Origin: Bacteroidales bacterium
GTDB taxonomy: Bacteria; Bacteroidota; Bacteroidia; Bacteroidales; JAADJA01
Direction of reading: 5' to 3'
Assembly: GCA_021740645.1 (NCBI GenBank)
Contig: JAIOZL010000026.1
Coordinates: forward strand, 1-64,000
DNA: 64,000 bases
In this document: piece by piece, positions 45,101-56,400 of the stretch
Layout: the number at the start of each line of letters is the position of its first letter
Position numbering within the stretch: the stretch's first letter is position 1
Translations under genes and position numbers: made by a program
The notes under the pieces: generated by a model
What the model was told of the DNA's origin: nothing
What the model saw: only the letters and a program-made list of their open reading frames with translations
The model's database searches: none

Positions 45101-45461
45101 AGTATTCGCCCGTAGAACAATTAAAGGTAACATAATAACTTCCTACCGGAACAGGAATATTACCACCATCTTGCATGGCAACCCCTGCCGGAAAAGTTGT
45201 ATCTCCCCAGTTAACTGCCCAATCAGCATTTTCCCTGAACTTCAGTTCAACGATCCCATCAGGTGGGTCGCCTGAATCCTCTTCTGTAAGAACAAGGATA
45301 GTAGAAAACATGTTAGGGTCCATCGGGTCACGATCCATAAAATGATCATCAGCCCACCCTGTAAATTCACCAATTAATCCAACCTGGCCACAAGTTTGGC
45401 TGAAACCCTGAGAGGTAACAACAAATGCCAGCAGGACTAAAAATAATAAAGTTTTTTTCAT
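42126..45461 (-). CDS. Secreted multi-module carbohydrate-binding protein with T9SS tail
   Basis: The protein (1111 aa) has a signal peptide, then five SusE/F-like repeats of 96-108 residues (about 24-125, 126-233, 234-339, 340-435, 436-540; each with IGEF.GW-like, KFRENADW-like and NWG motifs), a CBM9-like domain (about 541-715, INVDGELSETDW), a sixth diverged repeat (about 720-812), a second CBM9-like domain (about 815-1015, VNIDGDLSEYS) and a type A sorting domain (LFPNPTSGNINI, ending KKLIVR). It has no catalytic domain. It is probably a surface scaffold for binding alpha-glucan or another polysaccharide. It is divergent from the second susCD pair, sharing the 185-bp promoter region between them. 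Confidence 0.85.
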   Translation of the reverse strand: MKKTLLFLVLLAFVVTSQGFSQTCGQVGLIGEFTGWADDHFMDRDPMDPNMFSTILVLTEEDSGDPPDGIVELKFRENADWAVNWGDTTFPAGVAMQDGGNIPVPVGSYYVTFNCSTGEYLFATTCDAIGLIGEFNGWADDYWMMRDKMDPNQWMVIFTVTDEQDTNEDGFIEAKFREGADWAVNWGGVEFPADTGYQDGPNIMVPLDTNGTTTDYSVSFNCETGIYEFMAVGGTISMIGEFNGWAADYAMMRMDGSPNMWYTIFSVTDAQDDNGDGFIEAKFRENADWGVNWGGDDFPMGTGYQDGPNLMVPLDESGITTDYMVTFDYETGDYNFVATCGDMSMIGAFINWNGDIPMNRDMMNPNEWTLTRSFFADAEVKFRENADWTNNWGAATFPTGVGEPNGPNIPLVMGVYDISFNCETFEYSFIENTDACGEIGMVGDFNEWGDDGTGTPSDVYLVRDPMYPSLFSLTYNFAGTTNLLFRVDADVTFQNVWGGTYPGGGGVFGDPLATITVPGGKYHITFNCVAGDFYFERLGNAITAPEVFAINVDGELSETDWNLSQSVSQIIEGEATEDLNEVLFGAAWNSDYFFFGVSVKDSLVEDGDIVHVFIDGDKSGGDYTAADAHLSIDGTGTLTVVQGPVSSMGEWATTTGGYTVEFGIPWADLGITPESGGQVGVDVIVGDDDGAKEPAYFMSWNGNMDNLTTTDGFGDCNLGVIACGCISLYNETIGDMVLRNPTDLPTTYVATYEIFENQSTVFRKDFDGTVFWGDNSFPTGTAGLGGADIPTTPGRYRITFDCLTGEYSFVADPTPAEGIAYADRTEDPVNIDGDLSEYSLNYTSDILAAGAGPINNTVTWGALWDSYNLYLGVEVEDAVVEGSGNPWDNDAIEYYFDGNHDQDETYDGDFDTQLIQDFLAASASDDTLWIKADGVQFTADQYDAIWTPTGSGYNLELRLAWSIFDFHPGKGRTMGFSLGNNDSDQGLGRDYQSVWYGDGNNWSNTAVLGDLQLAGGPYFDVKEVFYNDQMVLFPNPTSGNINIRAIGEVFQGEMTFYVSDISGRVIMIEKDNFSGANDMITLRTDHLDAGIYFVNIIAADGKKALKKLIVR

Positions 45462-45646
45462 AATGATAAAATTTAATATGTGAGTAATTAAAGTTTCGTG
45501 ATGCTAAAATACTACATTTTTAGAAATAAATCCAACTTAGGGAATATCACCCATAAAATTAAGAATTATTTAAGTTTGTCCGATACAGGTAACGGCATTT
45601 TTTATTAATTTCGGCTCACAATTACCTAGTGAACAAAAAATTATAT

Positions 45647-48613
45647 ATGATGAAAGGACTACTTTTTAAATTAAGGATAAGTTTGTTGTGGACTTTCCTT
45701 GTGTATTGTTCTTTTACCGGCCTTGCGCAGGAAAAAACAATACGCGGTACAGTAACAGATGCTGATACCAAAGAAACCCTTATCGGTGTAAATATTACCC
45801 CGGCTTCGGATGTAAGTATTGGTACAGTAACAGATATTGATGGGAATTATGTTATCAAAGTTCCTGAATCCGTAAAAGCCCTCAGGTTTTCCTATGTTGG
45901 CTACACGTCGCAAACGGTGGAAATTACTTCGGATCTCATTAATATTGCACTGCAACCGGGCGAGTTATTGTCTGAAATTGTAGTAGTGGGATATGGTACA
46001 CAAAAAACGAAAGAGGTTACCAGTGCAGTTACCAGTGTAAAAGCGGAAGACTTCAACGACGGACACATCGATGATCCCATACAACTCATACAGGGCAAAG
46101 TAGCTGGCTTGTCCATTGCCCGGCCAGGTGGCGACCCTAATGGTGATTTTGATATCCGTTTAAGGGGACTCTCTACATTCGGATCGAATACACAACCTCT
46201 TATTATTATTGATGGGGTGCAAGGAGCTGACCTCAATTCCGTTGACCCCAATGACATTGCCTCCATGGATGTACTCAAAGATGCCTCTGCTGCTGCCATA
46301 TATGGAACAATGGCGGCCTCCGGGGTAATCCTGATCACAACAAAAAAAGGGAAATATACAAAAGGGGGTAAATCATCAAAAGTGGAATTTAGCTCCAACT
46401 TAACTCTCGAAACGCTGGATAAAAAATTAAATGTGCTTACCGGCGATGAATACAGGACGTTCAATAACATTAGTGATTTTGGAGAAACCACTGACTGGAT
46501 GGATGCTATCACGCGGCAAGGGTTTGCTCAATCCTATGCCCTGGCAGTAAACGGCGCTACCGAAGAATCAAATTATCGTGTTTCCTTTAATTACAGAAAA
46601 GGAAATGGAACTGTCCTCAATACAGGTTTTGAACAAATAAATGGCAGGTTGAATTTTGAGCAAAAAGCATTAAACGATATGCTTACATTAAGTTTTAACC
46701 TGGCTACCACGGTTAGGGACGAAACCTATGCCAACCATGATGCCTTAAAATTTGCTGCCCGTTATAATCCTACAGCACCTACTATGGCAGATGATGATTT
46801 CTCAAAACAATGGGGTGGCTATTTTCAGCGTGAAGCATTTTTCTTTTTTAATCCGCTGGCTATTATTGAACAAAATACCCTTGACGGGAAAAAACAGGAT
46901 ATCTTAGGTAGCATTAAGGCAGACCTTGAACCTGTTAAAGGATTGCGTTTAAGTGCATTTTATTCCCAACGCCGCGGTAATGATCTCTTTGGCACCTATT
47001 ATAGCAAACAGAGTTACTGGACACCTTATGCCATTGGTAGTGACCTCGGTTATGCCCGTAAGGAAACGCAAGACAGGTTTCATCAGTTATTCGAGATGAC
47101 CGGTGAATATGAAAAGAATATCAATAAATTCAATTTTAAAATTTTAGGGGGATACTCCTGGCAGGAAAATATAAACGATATGTTCTTTGCATTTGGTAAA
47201 GGATTTATCACCGATGGTTTTCTGTATAACAGCCTCGGAAGTGCCTCCGGTGAATCTGCAGCTGACGAATACCGTGATAGTTACAAAGATGGAAATACAC
47301 TTATTGGTGTATTTGGTAGGGTAACGGCCAATTATGATGATGCCATCTTCCTTACAGCAAATTTCAGAAGAGACGGTTCCAGTATGTTTGGCAAAAACAA
47401 TAAATGGGGAAACTTCCCGGGAGTAAGCCTTGGTGTGGATGTGACTCATTATATTGAAATCCCAAAAGTTGACCGCTTAAAAGTGAGAGGTGGATACGGG
47501 GTCACTGGAAATTTACCTGCCGACCCATACTATTCCCGGTTATTATTTAATGCCGGAAGCGAAAGATTCTTTTATGATGGTGCTTTTATTCAGGCATTCG
47601 GACCTTACCAGAATGACAACCCCGACCTTAAATGGGAAGTTAAAAAGGAAATTGGATTTGGCATTGATTTCCTGATAGCTAATCGCATTAGTGGTGCCAT
47701 TGACTATTATTCCAGCACGAGTTCTGACCTTATCCTCAATTTTGAAGTGGCCTCACCACCTGCCCTTTATGACAGAATGTGGTTAAATGTTGGGGAATTG
47801 CAAAATTCAGGGATAGAATTCGCAGCAACCTATGATGTAATTATAAAAGACAAATGGACCTGGTCTACCACCATTAATTTTACCAAATACTTTGAATCAA
47901 AACTTACAAAAATCACAAGCCCCCTTACCACAGGTAGCGGCGAATTGTATCTAGGTGAACTAGGTGCTCCATTCTTTACGGGAAAACAAACAGTATATGT
48001 AAACGAAGGAGAAGCCATAGGACAAATAATTGCTCCGGTATTTGTAGGTATTGACGAAAATGGTAAAATGCAATTCAGGGATGGTGATACCATTACTACA
48101 TCCCCTGACATCGAAAATTATGAAGTCGTTGGAAACGGCCTGCCTACTTTTCAGCTTGGTTGGGGAAATAGTTTTACCTATAATAACTGGTATTTGAATT
48201 TCTTTGTGAGAGGAGTGTTTGGCCATTCTTTATTAAATGTTAACAATGCCCGTTATGGTGTACCGGTAGTTATTGGTATCCAAAGCGGAATGCAGCAAGC
48301 ACTTGATTATATGGATGTGACAAATGGTCCTGAATACTCCGACGTGCATGTAGAAAAAGCCGATTTTGTTAAACTTGACAATTTCGCTATTGGCTACAAC
48401 TTTAACTTAAAAGAAAACAAATATGTCACTGGTTTAAAAGTATATCTATCTGGTCAAAACCTCCTCACTTTTACCAATTACACTGGCGTCGATCCGGAAG
48501 TAAGGTATAAAGACACAGGAGATAATGACAATCCTCTGGCTCCCGGTATCGACAGGGAGAATACTTACTTTAGTACACGTTCATTTACATTTGGCGTAAA
48601 TGTTTTATTTTAA
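45647..48613 (+). CDS. SusC/RagA family TonB-linked transporter (second locus)
   Basis: From ATG 45647 the protein has 988 residues. It shows a signal peptide ending GLAQ, a carboxypeptidase-like domain (RGTVTDADTKETLIGV), a TonB box region (SEIVVVGYG), the plug with LIQGKVAGLSI and LIIIDGVQGADLN, then a barrel ending FTFGVNVLF. It differs clearly from the first SusC in plug and loops, so it should take a different or differently sized glycan. A GTG at 45629 is a possible but weaker start. It is followed 16 bases later by its susD partner. Confidence 0.95.
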   Translation: MMKGLLFKLRISLLWTFLVYCSFTGLAQEKTIRGTVTDADTKETLIGVNITPASDVSIGTVTDIDGNYVIKVPESVKALRFSYVGYTSQTVEITSDLINIALQPGELLSEIVVVGYGTQKTKEVTSAVTSVKAEDFNDGHIDDPIQLIQGKVAGLSIARPGGDPNGDFDIRLRGLSTFGSNTQPLIIIDGVQGADLNSVDPNDIASMDVLKDASAAAIYGTMAASGVILITTKKGKYTKGGKSSKVEFSSNLTLETLDKKLNVLTGDEYRTFNNISDFGETTDWMDAITRQGFAQSYALAVNGATEESNYRVSFNYRKGNGTVLNTGFEQINGRLNFEQKALNDMLTLSFNLATTVRDETYANHDALKFAARYNPTAPTMADDDFSKQWGGYFQREAFFFFNPLAIIEQNTLDGKKQDILGSIKADLEPVKGLRLSAFYSQRRGNDLFGTYYSKQSYWTPYAIGSDLGYARKETQDRFHQLFEMTGEYEKNINKFNFKILGGYSWQENINDMFFAFGKGFITDGFLYNSLGSASGESAADEYRDSYKDGNTLIGVFGRVTANYDDAIFLTANFRRDGSSMFGKNNKWGNFPGVSLGVDVTHYIEIPKVDRLKVRGGYGVTGNLPADPYYSRLLFNAGSERFFYDGAFIQAFGPYQNDNPDLKWEVKKEIGFGIDFLIANRISGAIDYYSSTSSDLILNFEVASPPALYDRMWLNVGELQNSGIEFAATYDVIIKDKWTWSTTINFTKYFESKLTKITSPLTTGSGELYLGELGAPFFTGKQTVYVNEGEAIGQIIAPVFVGIDENGKMQFRDGDTITTSPDIENYEVVGNGLPTFQLGWGNSFTYNNWYLNFFVRGVFGHSLLNVNNARYGVPVVIGIQSGMQQALDYMDVTNGPEYSDVHVEKADFVKLDNFAIGYNFNLKENKYVTGLKVYLSGQNLLTFTNYTGVDPEVRYKDTGDNDNPLAPGIDRENTYFSTRSFTFGVNVLF

Positions 48614-48629
48614 TTTTAATTAATCAGAT

Positions 48630-50174
48630 ATGAAAAATATAAAATATACATTATTATTATTACTGATCTTCATTTTCTCAGGAGTATTAAATAATTCCTG
48701 TACAAAACTTGATGAGGAAGTTTACTCCGACCTCACGGGAGAGTTGTTCTTTGCAGATCCTGACAACCTCATTTATGCATTTGGTACTGCTTATACAAAC
48801 CTTTATTCATTAGTTGGCCATAAATATGGAATGGTTGGAATTGAATGTGGCACTGATTTACTGGTAGTACCCCAGCGCGGTGGCGACTGGCTGGATGGTG
48901 GCGAATGGCATCGCTGGCACCGGCTTACATTCACTCCCAATGAAGGCTATATCGAGAGATGGTGGAACAATATCTTTTTTGGGATTACGACCTGTAACCG
49001 GCTGATTTACCAGTTCGAACTGGTTGAAGGGGTAGATACGGAACCTGCCATTGCCGAATTGCGCGGTTTAAGGGCACTTTATTATTACTGGCTCGTGGAT
49101 TTATTTGGCAATGTACCGATCGTTGACCGCTTTGATGTTCCTGCAGATTTCAAACCTGAAACCAGGGCAAGGCAGGATGTTTATAATTTTATTGAATCTG
49201 AATTACTTGAGGTGAGGGATAAACTCTCCAAAGAAACAGGGCTGGCTTATTATGGAAGGATCAATTATTATGCAGCTGAAATGATACTTGCTAAGCTTTA
49301 TATGAATGCTGAAGTATATACCGGCACACCACAATGGCAAAATGCACTCGAAGCATGTGATTCTATAATTGAATCCAATAATTATGCTCTTGAAGGGGAT
49401 TACTTCGATAATTTCGTAGAGGATGCTACCAGTTCACCAGAACACATCCTGGGCCTGCATTTCGACCAGGTTGAAGCGCCTCAGTTTGAAATCCATCTTT
49501 TTACCCTGCATTATAATCTTGTTAGCAAATATGGTTTTGAAGACAATTCATGGAACGGTATCTGCGCCCAGGAAGGATTATTCAATTATTTTGATGAAAC
49601 AGATTTAAGGTTGGGAGGCTTGCTATATGGTTTCCAATATGATAATGAAGGGAATCCGATCGAGGATCCCAGCTACGAAAAATTCCCCAATGTTCCTTTC
49701 GACCCTGATGGAGCACATCTTAACCTTACCCCTGTGGTAAATATGTTGCAACCGAATTGTTTGAGACAAGCCGGAGCCCGGATTGCTAAGTTTCCGTTTA
49801 TCGAAGGAAGTACAAGATATACAAGTAATGATTTCCCGATTTTCAGATATGCCGATGTATTATTGATGAAAGCTGAAATATTACTCCGTATGGGTGGCGA
49901 CCTGGGTGAAGCATTAAATCTTGTAAATATGGTGAGAGAAAGAGCCGGAGTAGAAGCTTTTAATTCAATCGACTTTGATATGCTACTCGAAGAGAGAGCC
50001 CGTGAACTCTTTGCTGAAGGGCATCGCCGTTCAGATCTTATCCGTTTTGGAAAATATTTGGATGCCCGATGGGAAAAACCTGAAATTTCTCCTGACTATG
50101 TTACCCTTTGGCCTATCCCTCAAAGTCAGATCAATGCAAATCAAAATCTGGTTCAAAATCCTGGATACAATTAG
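48630..50174 (+). CDS. SusD/RagB family lipoprotein (second locus)
   Basis: The 514-residue protein has a lipoprotein signal (LNNSCTKLDE), helices with ELRGLRALYYYWLVDLFGNV, and the C-terminal ARELFAEGHRRSDLIRFGKY plus TLWPIPQSQINANQNLVQNP. It pairs with the SusC just upstream and ends at a terminator. Substrate is unknown; the adjacent modular binding protein suggests a glucan. Confidence 0.95.
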   Translation: MKNIKYTLLLLLIFIFSGVLNNSCTKLDEEVYSDLTGELFFADPDNLIYAFGTAYTNLYSLVGHKYGMVGIECGTDLLVVPQRGGDWLDGGEWHRWHRLTFTPNEGYIERWWNNIFFGITTCNRLIYQFELVEGVDTEPAIAELRGLRALYYYWLVDLFGNVPIVDRFDVPADFKPETRARQDVYNFIESELLEVRDKLSKETGLAYYGRINYYAAEMILAKLYMNAEVYTGTPQWQNALEACDSIIESNNYALEGDYFDNFVEDATSSPEHILGLHFDQVEAPQFEIHLFTLHYNLVSKYGFEDNSWNGICAQEGLFNYFDETDLRLGGLLYGFQYDNEGNPIEDPSYEKFPNVPFDPDGAHLNLTPVVNMLQPNCLRQAGARIAKFPFIEGSTRYTSNDFPIFRYADVLLMKAEILLRMGGDLGEALNLVNMVRERAGVEAFNSIDFDMLLEERARELFAEGHRRSDLIRFGKYLDARWEKPEISPDYVTLWPIPQSQINANQNLVQNPGYN

Positions 50175-50192
50175 ACCTACCTTATTGCAATT

Positions 50193-50226
50193 AAAGGGAG
50201 AAATGCCTCAGCATTTCTCCCTTTTT
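50193..50226 (+). terminator. Terminator after the second susCD pair
   Basis: AAAGGGAGAAATGC (50193-50206) and GCATTTCTCCCTTT (50211-50224) form a 14-bp stem with a four-base loop and a T tract. Confidence 0.85.
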
Positions 50227-50448
50227 TATTTTTTCTGAATTTTTTTATATCAATTGTTATTTTTTTGTAAATTTACACCAACTAAAAAACTGATTAAGGA
50301 AATACAAGTCTCTCACTTGCCTTAAATATTTAGGATTATTATTACAATTATTAAAGGAATAAGGCAGTATTTAAATGTATCTTCTTTGATTTATTAGCAA
50401 TTGTAAAATTCAATTTCAGAACTAGTATACATTTTAAAACCAACAAAA

Positions 50449-53400
50449 ATGAAAAAGTTGCAAAAACTTCTGGTAATAGTATTATTACTGGGTAGTGGCA
50501 TAACTTTGGCCCAGGTTACCACAGAATCAACAAATGGGCAGAAAAGCACCCAAGAAATTCGGTACGAAATTGACAACATCCATTACTGGGTAGAACTTGC
50601 AGAAAAAGGCCTGGTTCCTTTTAACCAGCCAATACCCTTTTCTCCTGCAGTTGAAAAGGGATCCCAAATTGTCACTCCGGATTACATCACCAACTCACCA
50701 GATGTTGTTATTCTGGATATTTCGGGTAATACCCAAAGTGAAAACTCAGTGTTTATTGATCCAAATGACAATTCCCACGTTTTTAACTCCAACAATTCGG
50801 AGCAAAGTGGAAGTATTTATGGGGCCAACTATGTTTTCTCAGATGACTATGGATTAACCTGGACTGGAAGTAAATATGGAGCCGGTGGTTCCAACTCAGG
50901 TGATCCGGCCGCCTGTATTGGACTTAACGGACGAAGCTTTGATGGCTTTATCTATAACCGCGGGCAGGCTGTTGCCTATTCGGATAATGGCACCAGTTGG
51001 ACTAGAGTAGTAGTAGGCGCTGACCCCGGAACCGGCGACCTTTTAGATAAAAATCACCTTTGGATCGACAATACAAATTCAAGCCAGGAAGGCAACATTT
51101 ATGATGCCTGGACACGGTTTGACGCAGGACATGCTAACGACAACGAGATTGAATTTTCGAGAAGTACTAATAACGGGGTTTCATGGTCTACCCCTTATGA
51201 AATTAGCTCTGGAGTCAGCGCGGGTAATCATAACCAGGGTGTTAATATTCAATGTAATAATACAGGTTGGGTATTTGCTACCTGGGTAATTTATGATGAC
51301 TGGGGAACCGGGGTTTACGAAGAAGATGCTATAGGTTTCGCACGATCTCCGAATGGTGGGTCTTCATTTTATTCCGCCTCGAGAATTCATAATAATATCA
51401 ATGGAATTAGAGGTTGGGTGCCTACAAATGCTACAGGTAAAAACCTGCGGGTAAACTCCTTTCCTTCAATGACCATTGATGTAAGCGGCGGAACTTACCA
51501 TGGCAACATCTATATTGTATGGGCCAATAACGGAGTACCTGGAGTCAACACAGGAACCAATGTGAGTGTATATTGCATGAAATCAACGAGCGGAGGTACC
51601 ACATGGAATACACCCGTGAGGGTTAACACCTCAGCCGCAGCAGACCATTGCGCATTTTTCCCGTGGATAACCTGTGATCCAATCACTGGAAACCTATATT
51701 GCATTTTTTATGACGACAGGAACTTCAGCACAACAAGTGGCGAGCTGGAAACATGGTTGGCCTATTCGAATGATGGTGGTGCTACCTGGAATGATTTCAG
51801 GGTAAGTGATGTATCCTTTACCCCCTCACCAATACCCGGACTTGCCTCGGGATATATGGGTGACTATTTAGGTGTGGCAGCCCGCGATGGCTGGGTGTAC
51901 CCAACATGGACCGATAACAGAAGTGGTAGAGCCTTAACCTATGTTTCTCCACTAAATTTTGGAGGAAATTGTATAGCAACGGGTGGCAATTGCTATGAAT
52001 ATATCGATAATGTGACCGTTGGTACTATAAATAATTCTTCAAGTTGTAATGGATATGAAGATTTCAGGGATCAATCTACCAATCTTTCCTTGTCTGGCAA
52101 TCTTTCCATTACCGTATCCAATGCTACTTCCGCATACTCCCAGGATCAATGCGGAATATGGGTTGACTGGAACCGGGATGGTGATTTTTACGATGCCAAT
52201 GAAACCATTGCGGTTACAGGCACACCCGGAACCGGGCCCTACACAGCCACCATTTCTCCACCGGCAGGAACAACTGCCGGGGAATGTACTCTTCGTACCC
52301 GGATAACCTATACAGGGGTTGTAGATCCTTGCGGGACAACTACCTTTGGGGAAGTTGAAGATTATACCTTAAATATAACTGCTACCCCTGGATTATGGAC
52401 CGGGAATATAAGTTCTGATTGGCACACAAACGGAAACTGGGATGATGGAGTAGTTCCGGGTAGTTCGACCAATGTTACAATTCCAGGTGGTACACCATAT
52501 CAACCCACTATTGGCCCCGGCACTTATGCATATTGCAACAACCTTTCCATTCAGACAGGGGCAACGCTCACTCAAAATGGTTCAACAGCAAACTATTTCT
52601 ATGTTTATGGGAACTTCAACAGCGACTATGGTACCTTTACCCAAACTGGCATTGCCTATTTGTATTTTGATGGTGCTTCTGATACCTATTGGGATGATGA
52701 TAATATGGATGACACGTATGAATATGTCAGGGTGCTAAAGGACAATCCGTCTAATACTTTATCAATGTGGCAGCATATGACAGTTAATCAGACTTTCCAT
52801 ATACGGGAAGGAATATTTGCTTATAGCAGTACCTGGACCTTAACTGTAAATGGTCTTGGTACGGATGCATTTCAGGTAGAAGCAGGAGGAGTACTTAACC
52901 TTGCTAATTCACAAACAATAAATTGTGCAGGTGACATCCAGTTTTTGGATGGCAGCCAGGCTAATGTTACCGGAGGTACGATTTATTGTGGTGATGAATT
53001 CCGGTTCCTTGCCAACACAGCATATGATATACAATTTACTGGAGGTACAGTTATTATGACTGGTGGGTTGGCACAGTACATCGAGGACTGGGATGGCAAC
53101 TCTGAGTTTTATAACCTGACTATAAATAAATCGGGAGGAATTTGTGCGTTGAACTATGGTGATCTTGATGTAAATGGAAACCTGACAATTTCAGGCGGAA
53201 CACTTAACCCCAATTCCTATGATATTTATGCTGCCGGAAACTGGACAAATTCTGTAGGTGACGCCGGTTTTGACCAAAGTACCGGACGGGTAATTTTTAA
53301 TGGCGGCAACTATCATCAATATTGTTCCAACGAGATTTTTAACGAACTGGAAGTAAATAAAGCATTAGGCGGAGCCTTGCGAATGAACGGTACCAATGTG

Positions 53401-56400
53401 GAGTGTGCAGCATACGACTGGACTGCTGGAGCAGTAGATGTCCTTACCGGTTCGTTTACAGCCAACGACCTTTTGGATAATGCCGTGGCCGGAGCCTTCT
53501 ACAATAATACCGGCGGAACTATCAACCTTACAAATTCAGGCACGGGACTTTATGTTGACCTGAATGGTGAATTGCACAATTTTGGTGGTACAATAAATAT
53601 CAGTGGCAGTATTAGCTATTGGCCCTATACCAACAATGCAGTTGTGGAAATGACGGATGGTGTAATTGATATTACGGACTGTGGTATTTATATTAATAAT
53701 TCAGCCAGTTATACATTAACAGAAATGATTACCGGGGGTGTAATTAGAACTGCAGGTGGTTTTTCTGGAAACCGGGCCGACTTTACCCCTTCATATGGTA
53801 TATTTGAATTTTATGGTCCGAATGATGTAACTATTGCCGAGTCTAATGGCTGTACAATTAATAACGTGGAGATAAATAAATCAAATTCTGATGCTGGAAT
53901 TAAAACCAAAAACTTCGAGATTGATGGCCAGCGTGTAGATAAAACAATAATCCAGAATAGCGAAGCAAACACAGTCAGCCTGTTAACCACCTTTCTTGCC
54001 ACGGGTTATTTTAATATAAACGCAGGATCGTTTAACTTAAACGGACACCAGTTAGATGTGCCTAATCACGATATCAATATTAGCGGGAATCTTATTATGA
54101 CCCAACCGGCTGATGTGATCAATGCAGGTAGCGAAATTATGTGGCTTTCCGGTGCCACTGAAAATGTAACTAATGGAGAATTTAACGTCGACTACCGGGT
54201 GGTATTCCAAAGCGGATCAAATGTTCAATTGGGGACTGGTAACGACCTCAATTTCATTGGTACTGGAACAACGGCTATCAGAAACTTCTCCCCTGTAGCT
54301 GAAATTGGAAACCTGAATATTGATATGCCCCCTTCGTCCGGTAACTTCTATATTTCATACACCACCACTGAGCCTGTTCACGTGGCAGGTAATTTAAATG
54401 TCGAACCTGGCAATATACTTAATATACAGGAATACGACCTGATCGTAGAGGGGGTTATGGATATAAAGAATACAGCCATATGTTATCTCGGTTCTGTGCT
54501 TGGTTCAGGTTATCTTGAAAACAATTCAGACTTCACCCTCAACGGAGAAATTTATGTAGACTATGATGCCAAAGACAATAGCAATGACAATCTAAAGTTA
54601 ACGGAAGATGTATCGGTTGGTGAAACTGAAAACATGGATTGGCAGCCAGGTGAAGTATGGTTGCATGGTATGTATCAGCAAGCATCAACCGCCGCAGTAC
54701 ATATTTTGGGTGGCGGTAGTTATATTTGTGATGCACCTACAACAACAATATCAACTATTTATGGATTACTTGAGTTAAATGATGGTTTGTTTGAAATAAC
54801 AAATAATCACCTTAAAATTCTTGGTTCAACAAGTATAAATGGAGGCATAATAAGAAGTGGCGGTTCATTCATTGCCACTGCTTCAGGTAATTTCCAACCA
54901 ACCGCAGGTTCTGTTGAGTTAATCGGAACAGGAGGTACCGGCCAGTATATCCAGATGGATGCAGCTAATTATTTTTATGACCTTTTGATTGACCGGACAA
55001 ATATGATTCAGATATACACCACTAATGACCTGCATATTCAAAATGATTTTACCATTAATTCTGGTGGGCTCAATTCAAATCAAAAGGATATCTATCTTGG
55101 TGGCGACTGGACCAATAATGTTTCGCCAGCTGCTTTCAATGAATCAACAGGTACTGTTATATTCAATGGAACAGGAGTAGAAATGCAATTTGTAAACGGC
55201 AGTGAAGAATTCAATAACATAACAAATAATAGCAATACCGCAATACGTGTGAATGCGTCTGCTGATGTTGTTTCGTGCGACAGTTATTATTGGATTTCGG
55301 GGGCTGTTAGTGTCTCCCTCGGGACATTTATTGCCTATGACCTTGCCCAAAGCGGACTATACGGCTCATGGTATTCCCTTACCAGCGCAGAGATCCATCT
55401 TTATCAGGATGCCGGGCAGTATGTGGATGTGTTTGGGAATATTTATATCAACGGTGGGCTTATCAAAGTATATGGAGGCGCAGATGAAAGTTACTGGTGT
55501 GGTACAAACCCTTTGAGTTTAGATTTGTTGGGAGGCGGCACACTCGACTTTGTTGACTGGGGAATTACTATTTGGAACAACCAGGCCTTAACTGAAAACA
55601 TAGTTGATGGGACAATTAGGACAGGAGGACACTTCAGCTGTTATCGAAATGACTTTAATCCAACGGCAGGCGTTGTTGAATTCTATGGCGGAAATGATGC
55701 TTATATTGATATGTATGCCGGTAATAGCTTTAACGATGTAAATATCAATAAGTCAGGTGGGGATGAATCTGTTATAATATACAAAAACCGCAAAGGGCAA
55801 ACCATAACAGATAATAAATCAAATACCGTATTCCTCGGAAATGACCTGGAGGTTAATGGGCTTTTTGACCTGAACGATGGAAGTTTTATGGTAGATGGTA
55901 ATACGATGAATTGTTACAGTGATGTGAACGTTAACGGAGGCACATTATATGTTAATGATAATTCAAGCCTGCAGATGGATAACAATACGGGCTTATATGT
56001 AAATGCCGGAGGTATGCTGAATGCGGTGGGAAGTTCAGGGATTGAACCCACAATCTCAAACATTTCTACGGGTAATTATAAGCTTTGGATTGAAAACGGC
56101 GGATATATAGGAGCTGAATATGCTACCTTTGAGTACATGGCCTTGTCTGGAGTTTATCTGAGACCAGGTTCTTTTGTTGACCTTTCCTATCCTTTTAACA
56201 ATTGTATATTCAGGAATGGCCAGTCAGGAGGAAGCCTTCTCACCATATACAACACCCAGACATTCCAGGTTACAGACGCTATATTCCCAATCAGTGCAAC
56301 AGGAAGCAGTTACAATGTATTTAAAAATGTGACTTCGGGTGATGTAACATTTTATGACGCCAGTGGAGGATTTTCAGGAGCGGCTTATGAATTTGACCCT

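Noticed and set aside
45575..45613. Promoter for the second susC gene (TTTG at 45575, TAATTTCG at 45606)
   Set aside because: The spacer is 27 bases, too long for the Bacteroidota consensus, and the -7 element has one mismatch.
45901..46512. A 203-codon open frame antisense to the second susC gene
   Set aside because: The plus strand there encodes the conserved SusC plug. The antisense product has no motif and is Ser/Pro-rich as expected from a shadow frame.
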